Shown: positions 1 through 6,558, numbered from the stretch's first letter. The stretch is DNA of 7,767 nucleotides from Sediminispirochaeta sp. (GCA_011046055.1 DSBN01000303.1:1-7767); one strand, 5' to 3'. Numbers and translations: made by a program. The notes: generated by a model not told the origin, from the sequence alone.

Positions 1-138
1 AAATACCGCTGTAAAGAAATCTTCCGAGAAAATTTGTGTAATTCATCGAATAGTCTTACCATGGGGCTAATATAAGAATCATTCAAAAAACGTGGATCTC
101 TGTAAGCTTCTCTATAGTTTCGAGAATAATGATATTTT

Positions 139-149
139 AGGGGGGGGAG
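139..149 (+). promoter_or_regulatory. Poly-G Shine-Dalgarno of the chemoreceptor gene
   Basis: An A followed by eight G residues (140-147) and then AG lies directly before the ATA at 151. It can pair with the CCUCC of 16S rRNA in several registers. This is the only good ribosome binding site near the 5' end of the receptor reading frame, and it supports a start at 151 rather than at the in-frame GTG at 283, which has none. A mononucleotide run in this position could change length by slippage. I see no convincing promoter in positions 1-138. Confidence 0.6.
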
Positions 150-150
150 C

Positions 151-1914
151 ATAAAAAATATAAAAATCGGCGTCAAACTGATCGGCGGGTTTTCGATTGT
201 CGCGCTCATTGTTCTGACGGTTGGTTTCTTCGGCTGGAACGGGTCCCAACGACTTCAGGACCACATACACGAGATCGGCGATGTGCAGCTGCCCGGTATC
301 GAATCGCTGCTGGAGACCGAGATCCATCTCGAGGAGATGTTGCTCGCCCAGCGTACGCTGATGTCGGAGAAGCTCAGCTTCGAAGAGCGGTCGAGCTATC
401 TGCAGGAGGTCAGAGCGGCGGAAGAGAATTTTCAAGAGAGTTGGGACCACTTCCTCAGTCTTCCGGCTATCGCGGAGGTGGAACGCTTGATCGGCGAGTT
501 TGAAACGGCGATCGCCGATTGGATCAAACTGAACGACCGTTGGCTGCGTCTGAATGAGGAGTTCGAAGCGATGGACGTTCTGGCTCCGGCGGATTTGCTG
601 GCTTCGATCGAGCAGTTTCGCGGGGATCATTACTCCCTGGAGCTCAATGTAGCCCTCTTCTTGTTGAACGGGAGAGAGTTCGAGGGCGGCGGGGATCCGA
701 CGGCCTGTAGCTTCGGCCGCTGGCTCAGGGACTACAGCAGCCGCAACTCCGAGGTGAACCGCCTGCTGGAGGAGATACGGGAGCCTCACAATCGCTTCCA
801 CCAGGCGGTGACCGAGATCCGCAGCGCCTATCGCGCGGGAGACCTGCAATCGGCCACGGACATTTTCGAACGTGAGATGCTCCCCGCTTCAGCGGAGGTG
901 TTCCTGGGCTTCGAAGCGCTGGGCGAGATCGCCGATGAGGCCAACAGCCGACGCGACGAGATGACCGATCTGGTAGTCGGGGAGATCACCACCGAGGCTT
1001 ACGAGGCGATGGATGTTCTCGACGAGCTGATTCACATCAACGAAAACCTCACCACGGACCGTGTGGCGACGGCGGATACCGATGGAGCCCAGGTGGAGCT
1101 TATCGCTCTGGTCGGAATGGTCCTCGGGGTATTGCTGGCGCTCTTACTTGGGGTGATTCTCACTCGGGGTATCACCGCTCCTATGGCCAAGGGGGTGGGT
1201 TTCGCCAAGGCGATCGCGGCGGGAAACCTGGATATCGAGCTGGATGTGAGACAGAAAGACGAGGTCGGCCAGCTGGCCGATGCACTTCGCTTCATGCTCA
1301 AGTCTCTCAAGTACAAGGAAGGGGTTGTCACCAGAATAGCCGAAAAAGATCTCACCGTAGAGGTCGACCCCGCTTCGGATCAGGACAAGCTGGGCTACTC
1401 CCTGAAGGAGATGGTCCAATCCCTGAACGATATCCTCTCTCAGGTAAATGTAGCGGTCGAACAGGTGAATGGTGGATCGGACCAGGTCTCCCAGGCCAGC
1501 ACCGCCAGCGCCGAAGAGAGCGCCTCCGCCGCCGAGGAGCTCGCCGGTCAGGCGCAGCAGCTGCGGAGCATGGTCGCCCAATTCAAGCTCCAACGGGCCT
1601 ATTTCGGGAGTCGCCAGGGCCGCCTGGAGGATAAACGCGCTCCGCGCCGGGATGAGAAGGAGCGAAGCAAAGCTGCGGGATACCATGAGAGCCACGCTGC
1701 GGGCTACCATAGAGGTCCAACCGCGGACCAGGGCACCGCCCAGTCTCAGAATAAATCCCAGGCCTCGTTCCGGGACCAGGGAAGCCGCGCTTCCGACTGG
1801 GGGAGTGGAAAAAAGGAGGCCTCCAAGGGACGCGCCGGCGAAGAGACGGGCATCACCCCGGTCCGTCCGGAAGATCAGATCGCCTTGGACGATGACGATT
1901 TCGATCGGTTCTGA
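151..1914 (+). CDS. Chemoreceptor with extracytoplasmic CZB sensor, lacking the signalling hairpin
   Basis: Methyl-accepting chemotaxis protein-like, 587 residues if read from ATA 151. Visible order: TM1 at about 11-28; a helical extracytoplasmic region; a CZB zinc-binding motif with ligands H160, C186 (CSFGRWL), H213 and H217 (HNRFH); TM2 at about 316-338; HAMP at about 339-388 (DEVGQL); a second HAMP-like unit at about 389-430. Only about 50 residues of coiled coil follow, running from VEQVNGGSDQVSQAS straight into TASAEESASAAEELAGQ, which in ordinary MCPs are the first and last parts of the cytoplasmic domain. The roughly 230 residues between them, including the CheA/CheW-binding tip, are absent. 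A low-complexity linker with two 8-residue GYH repeats leads to the C-terminal FDRF, which fits the CheR/CheB docking pentapeptide. The start is unusual: the family-typical N-terminus KNIKIGVKLIGGF follows an ATA codon behind a G-rich Shine-Dalgarno; GTG 283 would remove TM1. Normal kinase control is unlikely; it may be a decoy receptor or an early pseudogene. Confidence 0.85.
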   Translation: MKNIKIGVKLIGGFSIVALIVLTVGFFGWNGSQRLQDHIHEIGDVQLPGIESLLETEIHLEEMLLAQRTLMSEKLSFEERSSYLQEVRAAEENFQESWDHFLSLPAIAEVERLIGEFETAIADWIKLNDRWLRLNEEFEAMDVLAPADLLASIEQFRGDHYSLELNVALFLLNGREFEGGGDPTACSFGRWLRDYSSRNSEVNRLLEEIREPHNRFHQAVTEIRSAYRAGDLQSATDIFEREMLPASAEVFLGFEALGEIADEANSRRDEMTDLVVGEITTEAYEAMDVLDELIHINENLTTDRVATADTDGAQVELIALVGMVLGVLLALLLGVILTRGITAPMAKGVGFAKAIAAGNLDIELDVRQKDEVGQLADALRFMLKSLKYKEGVVTRIAEKDLTVEVDPASDQDKLGYSLKEMVQSLNDILSQVNVAVEQVNGGSDQVSQASTASAEESASAAEELAGQAQQLRSMVAQFKLQRAYFGSRQGRLEDKRAPRRDEKERSKAAGYHESHAAGYHRGPTADQGTAQSQNKSQASFRDQGSRASDWGSGKKEASKGRAGEETGITPVRPEDQIALDDDDFDRF

Positions 1915-2015
1915 CCATCTATCGGACTAGGAACTCGTGGGCTACGGTGACCTCTCCCTTGCACGGCGAGGACCCTTCATTCTATGATGGGTTCGAGCAA
2001 AAACGAGAGGTCCAA

Positions 2016-2753
2016 ATGAACGACACATACATCTACTCAATGGAGCACACCATACTCTACAGCGAAACCGACGCCAGGCAGCTTCTTTCGCTGCCCGCGT
2101 TTTTTGCCCTCTTCCAGGAGGGGGCTCTGCTGCAGGCCGAGGCGCTCGGCTTCGGCGCCAGCTACTGCGAGCGGGAGGGGCTGATGTGGGTGCTCTCCCG
2201 GGTTCTACTGGAGATCGACTCTTTTCCGGGGCATCGGGATAGGATCACCCTGCGAACCTGGCCGAAACCGCCGAAGGGCCCCTTCGCCAACCGCGACTTC
2301 CGACTGGAGGGCTCCGATGGTCGGGTCTACGCTCGGGCCACCAGCGCGTGGCTCTTGCTGAACCAGGAGACCCAGCGACCGGTGCGGCCGCAGCCGCTGT
2401 TCAAGGACTATCCCTTGGCGGAGCTGGGCGATGCAATCGCCGAACAGGCGCCGAAGATCAGCGTCGATTCAGGGGACTGCGAACGGCGGCGAGAGGTGAC
2501 CGCCCTTTATTCCGACCTGGATCAGAACATGCATGTGAACAATACCAGGTATATCCGCTGGTTTCTCGATAGCTTCAGCCCTGAAGAGATGACTCCAAAT
2601 GGCGATCTACGTTTCAGCGTCAACTACCTCCAGGCAGCCGGTTACGGCGACCGGGTGAGCCTCTGCCGCCTCGACGAGGAGGGCGGCTCGGTGGTGCGCG
2701 GTTTTCTCGAAGACGGGACCGAGACATTCGCCGCCCGGATCAGCGTGAAATAG
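2016..2753 (+). CDS. Acyl-ACP thioesterase (FatA/FatB-like)
   Basis: Cytoplasmic enzyme of the acyl-ACP thioesterase family, which hydrolyses acyl-acyl carrier protein to free fatty acid; 245 residues, the usual length of bacterial members with two hotdog folds. The N-terminal hotdog carries the typical LMWVLSRVLLEID and TWPK segments. The C-terminal hotdog carries DLDQNMHVNNTRYIRW, matching the Asp-x-Asn-x-His active-site motif (D169, N171, H173). In the following NYLQAAGYGD segment the position normally held by a catalytic Glu (NYLKEA-like in bacterial relatives) reads Ala, so activity may be reduced or use another residue. I chose ATG 2016 because GAGAGG lies 5 bp upstream; an in-frame GTG at 1947 would add 23 unlikely residues and has no binding site. 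It lies 101 bp after the receptor, with no hairpin between them, and could be co-transcribed with it. A strong hairpin follows the stop. Confidence 0.88.
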   Translation: MNDTYIYSMEHTILYSETDARQLLSLPAFFALFQEGALLQAEALGFGASYCEREGLMWVLSRVLLEIDSFPGHRDRITLRTWPKPPKGPFANRDFRLEGSDGRVYARATSAWLLLNQETQRPVRPQPLFKDYPLAELGDAIAEQAPKISVDSGDCERRREVTALYSDLDQNMHVNNTRYIRWFLDSFSPEEMTPNGDLRFSVNYLQAAGYGDRVSLCRLDEEGGSVVRGFLEDGTETFAARISVK

Positions 2754-2774
2754 ACGCCTCCTCTGATTGGGCAT

Positions 2775-2817
2775 CGGCCCCGGGGGCTCTATCCCTGGGG
2801 CCGTGACGTCAGTTTTT
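2775..2817 (+). terminator. Rho-independent terminator after the thioesterase gene
   Basis: An 11-bp stem with one G-U pair (2775-2785 with 2793-2803, outer part CGGCCCC/GGGGCCG) and a 7-base loop is followed, after about 9 bases, by TTTTT at 2813-2817. The gap before the T run is longer than ideal. It sits between convergent genes and should stop plus-strand transcripts before they run antisense into the protease gene. There is no matching T run on the minus side, so it is probably one-directional. Confidence 0.65.
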
Positions 2818-2832
2818 CCATATAAATATGTA

Positions 2833-3321
2833 CTATATATCCATGAGCCAGTCCTTGAACACGAGCTCTTTGTCGTACCCGGTGACCTCCGGGTAGCCGT
2901 GGTCCGGCTGGAGGAACTCTAATACCCGCTCCCAACCGTACTCCTGCTCCAGGTACTCCATCAGGGCGTAGGCCAGGGTATAGCCGCCTACTTCGGCGAA
3001 CTGAATGGCGTTGGGGTTCTGAAACTCGTGAAACGTGATATCCCGGGCACGGCGGATCGCCTCGGCGGAGGGCTGCTGCCCGGCGAGATAGAGGGAGAAT
3101 CCCTCCTTCAGCCAGTAGTCCATGCCCTTGTTCCGCCGGTCGGTGAGTACGTGGACGTACTCGTGCACCGCCGCTCGTTCCACCTCCGCGGCGTCCTTCT
3201 CCATCGCATAGACGGTGGTCCCGTGGGAGCTGAACTCCCGCATGCCCGGGGTTTTGAGGCTGATCATGGGGGTGAAGTTCAACAGTCCGCCGATAGCCGT
3301 GATCAAAAGTATTCGTATCAT
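2833..3321 (-). CDS. Small secreted gluzincin-like metallopeptidase (peptidase MA-like)
   Basis: Predicted zinc metalloprotease of clan MA, 162 residues. The N-terminus (MIRILLITAIGGLLNF) is hydrophobic and reads as a signal peptide or signal anchor, so it should act outside the cytoplasm. The zinc site is HEYVH (H53, E54, H57), followed 16 residues later by E73 in KEGFSLYLAG, the third ligand in gluzincins. The later YTLAYALMEYLEQEYG helix is also typical of the peptidase MA-like group. It is near the minimum size for the family and has no additional domain. ATG 3321 is supported by GAGGTG at 3332-3327. It starts 9 bp after the end of the frameshifted barrel gene, and its Shine-Dalgarno overlaps that gene's stop codon, so the two are probably translated from one message and may be coupled. 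Substrate unknown. Confidence 0.78.
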   Translation of the reverse strand: MIRILLITAIGGLLNFTPMISLKTPGMREFSSHGTTVYAMEKDAAEVERAAVHEYVHVLTDRRNKGMDYWLKEGFSLYLAGQQPSAEAIRRARDITFHEFQNPNAIQFAEVGGYTLAYALMEYLEQEYGWERVLEFLQPDHGYPEVTGYDKELVFKDWLMDI

Positions 3322-3330
3322 GACGCCACC

Positions 3331-3914
3331 TCAGAAGCTGTAGCGGTACGCCATTCGAGCCCACACCCCGCTCAGCTCACCGTCGTCGGCCAGGGGAGTT
3401 CTGAGGGGGCCGGTACCGCGATAGCCGACTCCCATAGAGATTGCCCGGTGGGCGCCGAATCGGAGCTTTGGCTCCACTCCGATGGAGTATACCGAGTGTT
3501 CGGTCCGGTCGATGATCTCCTCGGTCCAGAGAAGCTCCTCCCGCTCTTCGCCGCCGTAGCGGTACTGTGCAGCAGTCCGGTGCCCGTCTCGATGGGCACG
3601 CCGATCTCCCACCGCGGGCTGAGTGGAAGTTTCAGCTTCACCAGCAGCGCGGTGTAGCCCGACTCCAGGTGGTAGACCCGACCCTGGTCGTCGCTGTAGT
3701 CCTGAGCGAACTCGGACTGAGCCCGCGCGGCAAAACCCAGCTCCAGATGATCCCCAAAGTCGCGGCTTATCTCGACTCCCAATCCACCCATGGCGTCTGA
3801 GCCGCCTCGGGCGGCGTCTACGCTGAGGGTGAGGTTCCACGGACTCTCATCGGCGGACGCCATTGCCCCAACGGCGATGAATAGAATTACAATCCAGAAA
3901 AATAGTTCTCTCAT
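3331..3914 (-). pseudogene. Small outer-membrane beta-barrel protein, frameshifted
   Basis: The 5' part (ATG 3914, AAGGAG at 3926-3921) encodes a signal peptide, MRELFFWIVILFIAVGAMASA, then alternating strands such as WNLTLSVDA, LGVEISRDF, HLELGFAARAQ, ALLVKLKLPL and RWEIGVPIETGTGLL. After residue about 116 this frame becomes nonsense (low-complexity Ser/Pro), while a second frame continues the barrel pattern: QYRYGGEEREELLWTEE, YSIGVEPKLRFG, ISMGVGYRG, and the end ARMAYRYSF with a C-terminal Phe, the usual barrel-assembly signal. The switch lies at about 3566-3570, in CTGCTGCACAGTAC on the minus strand: an extra CA or one missing base would explain it. The repaired product would be about 193 residues, probably an eight-strand barrel of unknown function. 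The defect may be a true mutation or a sequencing error. If real, translation stops at 3372, about 50 bp before the protease start, which could weaken coupling. Confidence 0.7.
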
Positions 3915-4599
3915 TGTGTGCTCCTTGCATTGATTGTTGATGGGGCAAATATGAACCGAGGAGCGCGAAGAAATAATCGAACATGGGTATGAAAATGTCG
4001 AATCGGACGAAAGTATGGGTCCACTTGTAGCCGGAGAGGATCCGCAGCAGCTCGACCCTGCTCCGGGCTCCGGTTTTGCGGAAAATATTGTACACGTGGG
4101 TACGGACGGTGGTGAAGGAGACGAAGAGCTTGTCGGCGATCTGGCGGTTGCTGAGTCCGAGGCTGATTAGGCGGACCACCTCCTCTTCCCGGGGGCTGAT
4201 TTTGAAGGCGGAGACGAAGGCGGGGCTGACCCTGCCGTCCTCGAGGATGGCCGTCGGTCTGGTCATGAAGCGGAAAAACACGCTCGCCGCAATAATGCTC
4301 CAGGCGGAGAAACAAAAAAAGTCCAAGGAGATGTGCAGCCTCCCGAGAGCCTCCAGGCGGTACCACAGGAGGTAGAAAAGCGTCGATGCCGGGGCGAAGA
4401 TCATGGTCAGTATCCCCAGACGGCGAAGCAGCAGGGCGACCGTCTCATCCTCCTCCACCCGGGAGGAGCGATAAAAGACTACACTGACAAAGAGCAGGTA
4501 GGCGGAGATCAGAGCGACGGCGGGAAAACGGACACCCGCTGCGGTCTCCGAGGAGCTCCAGAGCACTACCATCAGCCGTCCAAACTGCACCGCCACCAC
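3847..4599 (-). CDS. Membrane-anchored LuxR-type HTH regulator
   Basis: The N-terminal half has hydrophobic helices (about residues 1-14, 25-43, 60-80 and 94-112 of the 250-residue form). The C-terminal part is a clear LuxR/GerE DNA-binding domain at about 134-190, with ISPREEEVVRLISLGLSNRQ and a recognition helix FTTVRTHVYNIFRK. There is no receiver domain, so the signal is probably sensed in or at the membrane. Start is uncertain: GTG 4599 is the first ordinary start but has no Shine-Dalgarno and cuts into the first membrane helix; the frame stays open upstream to an ATA at 4686 that overlaps the transporter stop as ATAA, with GGTGGA upstream, giving SPEYGGLVVALSELPK before the helix. After the HTH, about 60 residues have no family look and overlap the barrel gene start by 68 bp, so the natural stop may have been lost. 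Likely co-transcribed with the transporter upstream and the barrel-protease pair downstream. Confidence 0.78.
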   Translation of the reverse strand: MVAVQFGRLMVVLWSSSETAAGVRFPAVALISAYLLFVSVVFYRSSRVEEDETVALLLRRLGILTMIFAPASTLFYLLWYRLEALGRLHISLDFFCFSAWSIIAASVFFRFMTRPTAILEDGRVSPAFVSAFKISPREEEVVRLISLGLSNRQIADKLFVSFTTVRTHVYNIFRKTGARSRVELLRILSGYKWTHTFVRFDIFIPMFDYFFALLGSYLPHQQSMQGAHNERTIFLDCNSIHRRWGNGVRR

Positions 4600-4682
4600 C
4601 AGGATGCTCGCGGCGGCGGCCAGCGGTTTGGAGACCTTCGGCAGTTCGGACAGCGCGACTACCAGCCCGCCGTATTCGGGGC

Positions 4683-5612
4683 TTATACTTTTTCCACCGG
4701 CCTCGAAAAAGAGAAGAGACTTCGCCGTAGATTGGTGCTGATCAAGCCGACAAACACAATGACCATCCCCACCAGCTGGTTCGCCGCGAGCTGCTCTCCC
4801 AGAACGAAGGTTCCCAAAAGGATCGCCGTGATGGGGACCAGAAAGGTGACCAGCAGGAGGTTGGTCGCGCCGGCCCGGGAGAGCAGGGTGAAGTAGATGA
4901 TGTAGGCGATGGAGGTGGAAAACAGTCCGAGCCCCACCAGAGAGCCGAGCACGGGGAGGCTGGAGGCTCCCGCCTCCCAGGGCCGACCGGTGAGCAGCGC
5001 CGCCGGTATGAGCAGGGAGGCCGAGGCGGTCACCTGGCCCGCCGCCGCGGTGAGGGAGGGCAGCTGCATCCTTCTGAACCTGCGACCGTACACGCCGGAT
5101 ACCGCGTAGGAGAGGGCCGCGCCCAATACGGCGAGCTGGGGTAGAACCTGCGCGGTTGAAAAGACGTCGGCGCCGATGATGACGACCACCCCGCCAAAGC
5201 CCAGCACGATACCTATCACCTTGTTGACGGTGATCTTTTCATCCGAGGTGAAGAGGTGGGCGATCAATATGGTGAAAAAAGGGGTCGTGGCGTTCAGAAT
5301 CGAGGCGAGCCCGCTGGCGATGGAGGTCTGCCCCCACACGATCAGCGTGAAGGGGATCGCGTTGTTCACCAGCCCCATGATATAAAAACTGCCCCACATC
5401 CCGATCGACCGCGGCAGCCGGAGGCCCCTCATTCGAATAAAAAGGTTGAGAAACAGAGCCCCGATGGACAGTCGATAGGCGACGATGGTAAAGGGGGGCA
5501 GCTCCGATACGGCTATCCGATTGAAAAAAAACGATCCACCCCAGATGAAGGAGAGGAAGAGCAGCATGATCCACTCTTTGACGTTCATGTATTGGTTGAT
5601 CTCTTTGTGCAT
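4683..5612 (-). CDS. EamA/DMT-family transporter (RhaT-like permease)
   Basis: Inner-membrane permease of the drug/metabolite transporter superfamily, 309 residues, normal length for ten membrane helices in two EamA repeats. The first repeat begins MLLFLSFIWGGSFFFNRIAV, with the family-typical FIWGGSF, and continues through IPFTLIVWGQTSIASGLASI and TPFFTILIAHLF. The second begins around QLAVLGAALSYAVSGVYGRR and ends with FLVPITAILLGTFVLGEQL, the usual penultimate helix with PI and the GE loop. Members export amino acids, nucleosides or other metabolites; the substrate cannot be told from sequence. ATG 5612 has GAGGT at 5623-5619; ATG 5588 is a weaker alternative. It is the first gene of the minus-strand block, and its stop (4685-4683) overlaps the possible ATA start of the regulator. 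I saw no convincing -35/-10 pair upstream. Confidence 0.9.
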   Translation of the reverse strand: MHKEINQYMNVKEWIMLLFLSFIWGGSFFFNRIAVSELPPFTIVAYRLSIGALFLNLFIRMRGLRLPRSIGMWGSFYIMGLVNNAIPFTLIVWGQTSIASGLASILNATTPFFTILIAHLFTSDEKITVNKVIGIVLGFGGVVVIIGADVFSTAQVLPQLAVLGAALSYAVSGVYGRRFRRMQLPSLTAAAGQVTASASLLIPAALLTGRPWEAGASSLPVLGSLVGLGLFSTSIAYIIYFTLLSRAGATNLLLVTFLVPITAILLGTFVLGEQLAANQLVGMVIVFVGLISTNLRRSLFSFSRPVEKV

Positions 5613-5725
5613 CGGTGTACCTCGCGTGTAGAAAGAATCGTGTCGGGTGTGAATAACACGGGCCAGCGTTCTCGGCGCCGCGTCAGGATATCAGATTTTC
5701 ACATCTAGTGTAATGCATGAAACTA

Positions 5726-6081
5726 TTACAAAACGTGACCGAAAACGACTTGATGCTTCACATTATGGGAGGAATCGGGGAGTTTTACCTTGCGACCTTT
5801 TGGAATCGCAATATGTACTTCCGGCGGGTCCCAAGTAGAAAGTCCGTAATAGGATAAAGCGGTCCCGAGACAAATTATTCCGCTTGGAATGGTTATCTAG
5901 GCCTCTTTAAGCGAATTGAACTGGCCAATTTCCGTTAGACAGTAAAGCCCATGTTTTTTCTTATATGGGTGAGAATGTACATTTGGGTGTCCTGCCCCAT
6001 GGCGTCAGTGATTTTCGCAAAGCATTCGACAACCAATTGCAGGTTATCTGGAAGTAGTTCATTCTTCTAATTCATTGCCAT
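5726..6081 (-). pseudogene. Decayed AbiEi-type antitoxin / transcriptional regulator fragment
   Basis: This stretch looks non-coding but holds a broken gene. On the minus strand one frame reads HGLYCLTEIGQFNSLKEA, an in-frame TAG at 5899-5897, then ITIPSGIICLGTALSYYGLS, TWDPPEVHIAIPKGRK and VVFGHVL, ending at TAA 5728-5726. This matches the AbiEi antitoxin family pattern (RGlYrL ... vPkGviCLlSALsyHgLTT ... PheVwiAiPrg) from the end of the winged helix into the core domain. Upstream, another frame begins at ATG 6081 behind GGGGAG, has an early TAG at 6069-6067 and reads ELLPDNLQLVVECFAKITDA before stopping at 5937; it may be the shifted N-terminal part or an unrelated remnant. The C-terminal half (KTVaDcF region) and any AbiEii toxin are absent. 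Two TATAATG copies 11 bp apart lie upstream (plus-strand 6101-6107 and 6112-6118). At least one frameshift, two stops and a 3' truncation make it non-functional. Family match is by eye but covers several conserved blocks. Confidence 0.72.
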
Positions 6082-6234
6082 ATTTCCGATTCTCTCCCCT
6101 TATAATGTATCTATAATGCTTTTAATTTCGTTACCGTTAAGAAATCCGGGACCGAAGTTGTTCCCCTATCAGACGCTTGTGTCTATGATACTGCATAAGT
6201 ACGTCACGGGAAAACTCAAGGAGACGGCTTAGAA
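6082..6234. other. AT-rich spacer between ParE gene and AbiEi remnant
   Basis: No supported gene. A 38-codon plus-strand frame (6116-6232) is open but has no ribosome binding site and no family resemblance. No clear hairpin plus T run follows the ParE stop on the minus strand. Confidence 0.4.
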
Positions 6235-6558
6235 TTACCGCAACTGTCGTTTCAGAAGTGCGTCTTCTATGTTTCTTCGCCCATCTATGAAGGCCATTAT
6301 GTAGATCGTTTCCTTTTCTTTTTTATACATCAGCCTCCACGGGGCAATAATGATCTCTCTGTATTTCGTAATATTTTGTCTATACAGCTCCGGAATGACT
6401 CTTCCCTGGTATGGAAATGATGTGAGGGTTTCGGCTGTTTTCTTGATTTTTTCATAGTGCTGTACCGCACTCTCTACTGAATCCAGGGCTATGTATTCGA
6501 TAATTTCTTCTAAATCTTTTTGCGCGGCCTCCGTCCAAAAGACTTTATTTTTTCTCAT
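6235..6558 (-). CDS. RelE/ParE-family toxin
   Basis: Toxin of a type II toxin-antitoxin pair, 107 residues, normal size. The N-terminus VFWTEAAQKDLEEIIEYIA is the paired-helix entry typical of ParE-like proteins; FPYQGRVIPEL and the strands YREIIIAPWRLMYKKE and TIYIMAFIDGRRNIEDAL form the RelE/ParE fold, and the ending GRRNIEDALLKR is close to the usual ParE end. ParE members poison DNA gyrase, while RelE relatives cleave ribosome-bound mRNA; the helical N-terminus and the DGRRNIED ending favour the ParE branch, but the target is not proven. It starts 25 bp after the antitoxin stop with a weak GGAA site, which fits lower toxin than antitoxin synthesis. Composition is clearly more AT-rich than the backbone genes before 5.6 kb. 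Confidence 0.9.
   Translation of the reverse strand: MRKNKVFWTEAAQKDLEEIIEYIALDSVESAVQHYEKIKKTAETLTSFPYQGRVIPELYRQNITKYREIIIAPWRLMYKKEKETIYIMAFIDGRRNIEDALLKRQLR

Noticed and set aside
112..849. Long minus-strand open frame of 245 codons opposite the receptor gene
   Set aside because: Antisense shadow of a GC-rich coding region; Leu/Gln-rich translation with no domain, and the plus strand has a clear protein family.
1144..1710. Minus-strand open frame of 188 codons and an overlapping plus-strand frame (1469-1930)
   Set aside because: Both are frame shadows of the receptor; translations are low-complexity Arg/Pro or Leu/Gly-rich with no ribosome binding site.
5930..5942. GTTAGAC, resembling an integron attC R' core site
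   Set aside because: No matching RYYYAAC partner at a suitable distance and no integrase; it is explained by the AbiEi remnant.
5942..5968. Inverted repeat CCCAT/ATGGG with a T-rich loop, possible terminator
   Set aside because: The stem is only 5 bp and it falls inside the AbiEi remnant; not stable enough for a terminator.
6116..6232. Plus-strand 38-codon frame ending TGKLKETA
   Set aside because: No Shine-Dalgarno, no recognisable family, and it lies opposite the 5' region of the AbiEi remnant.
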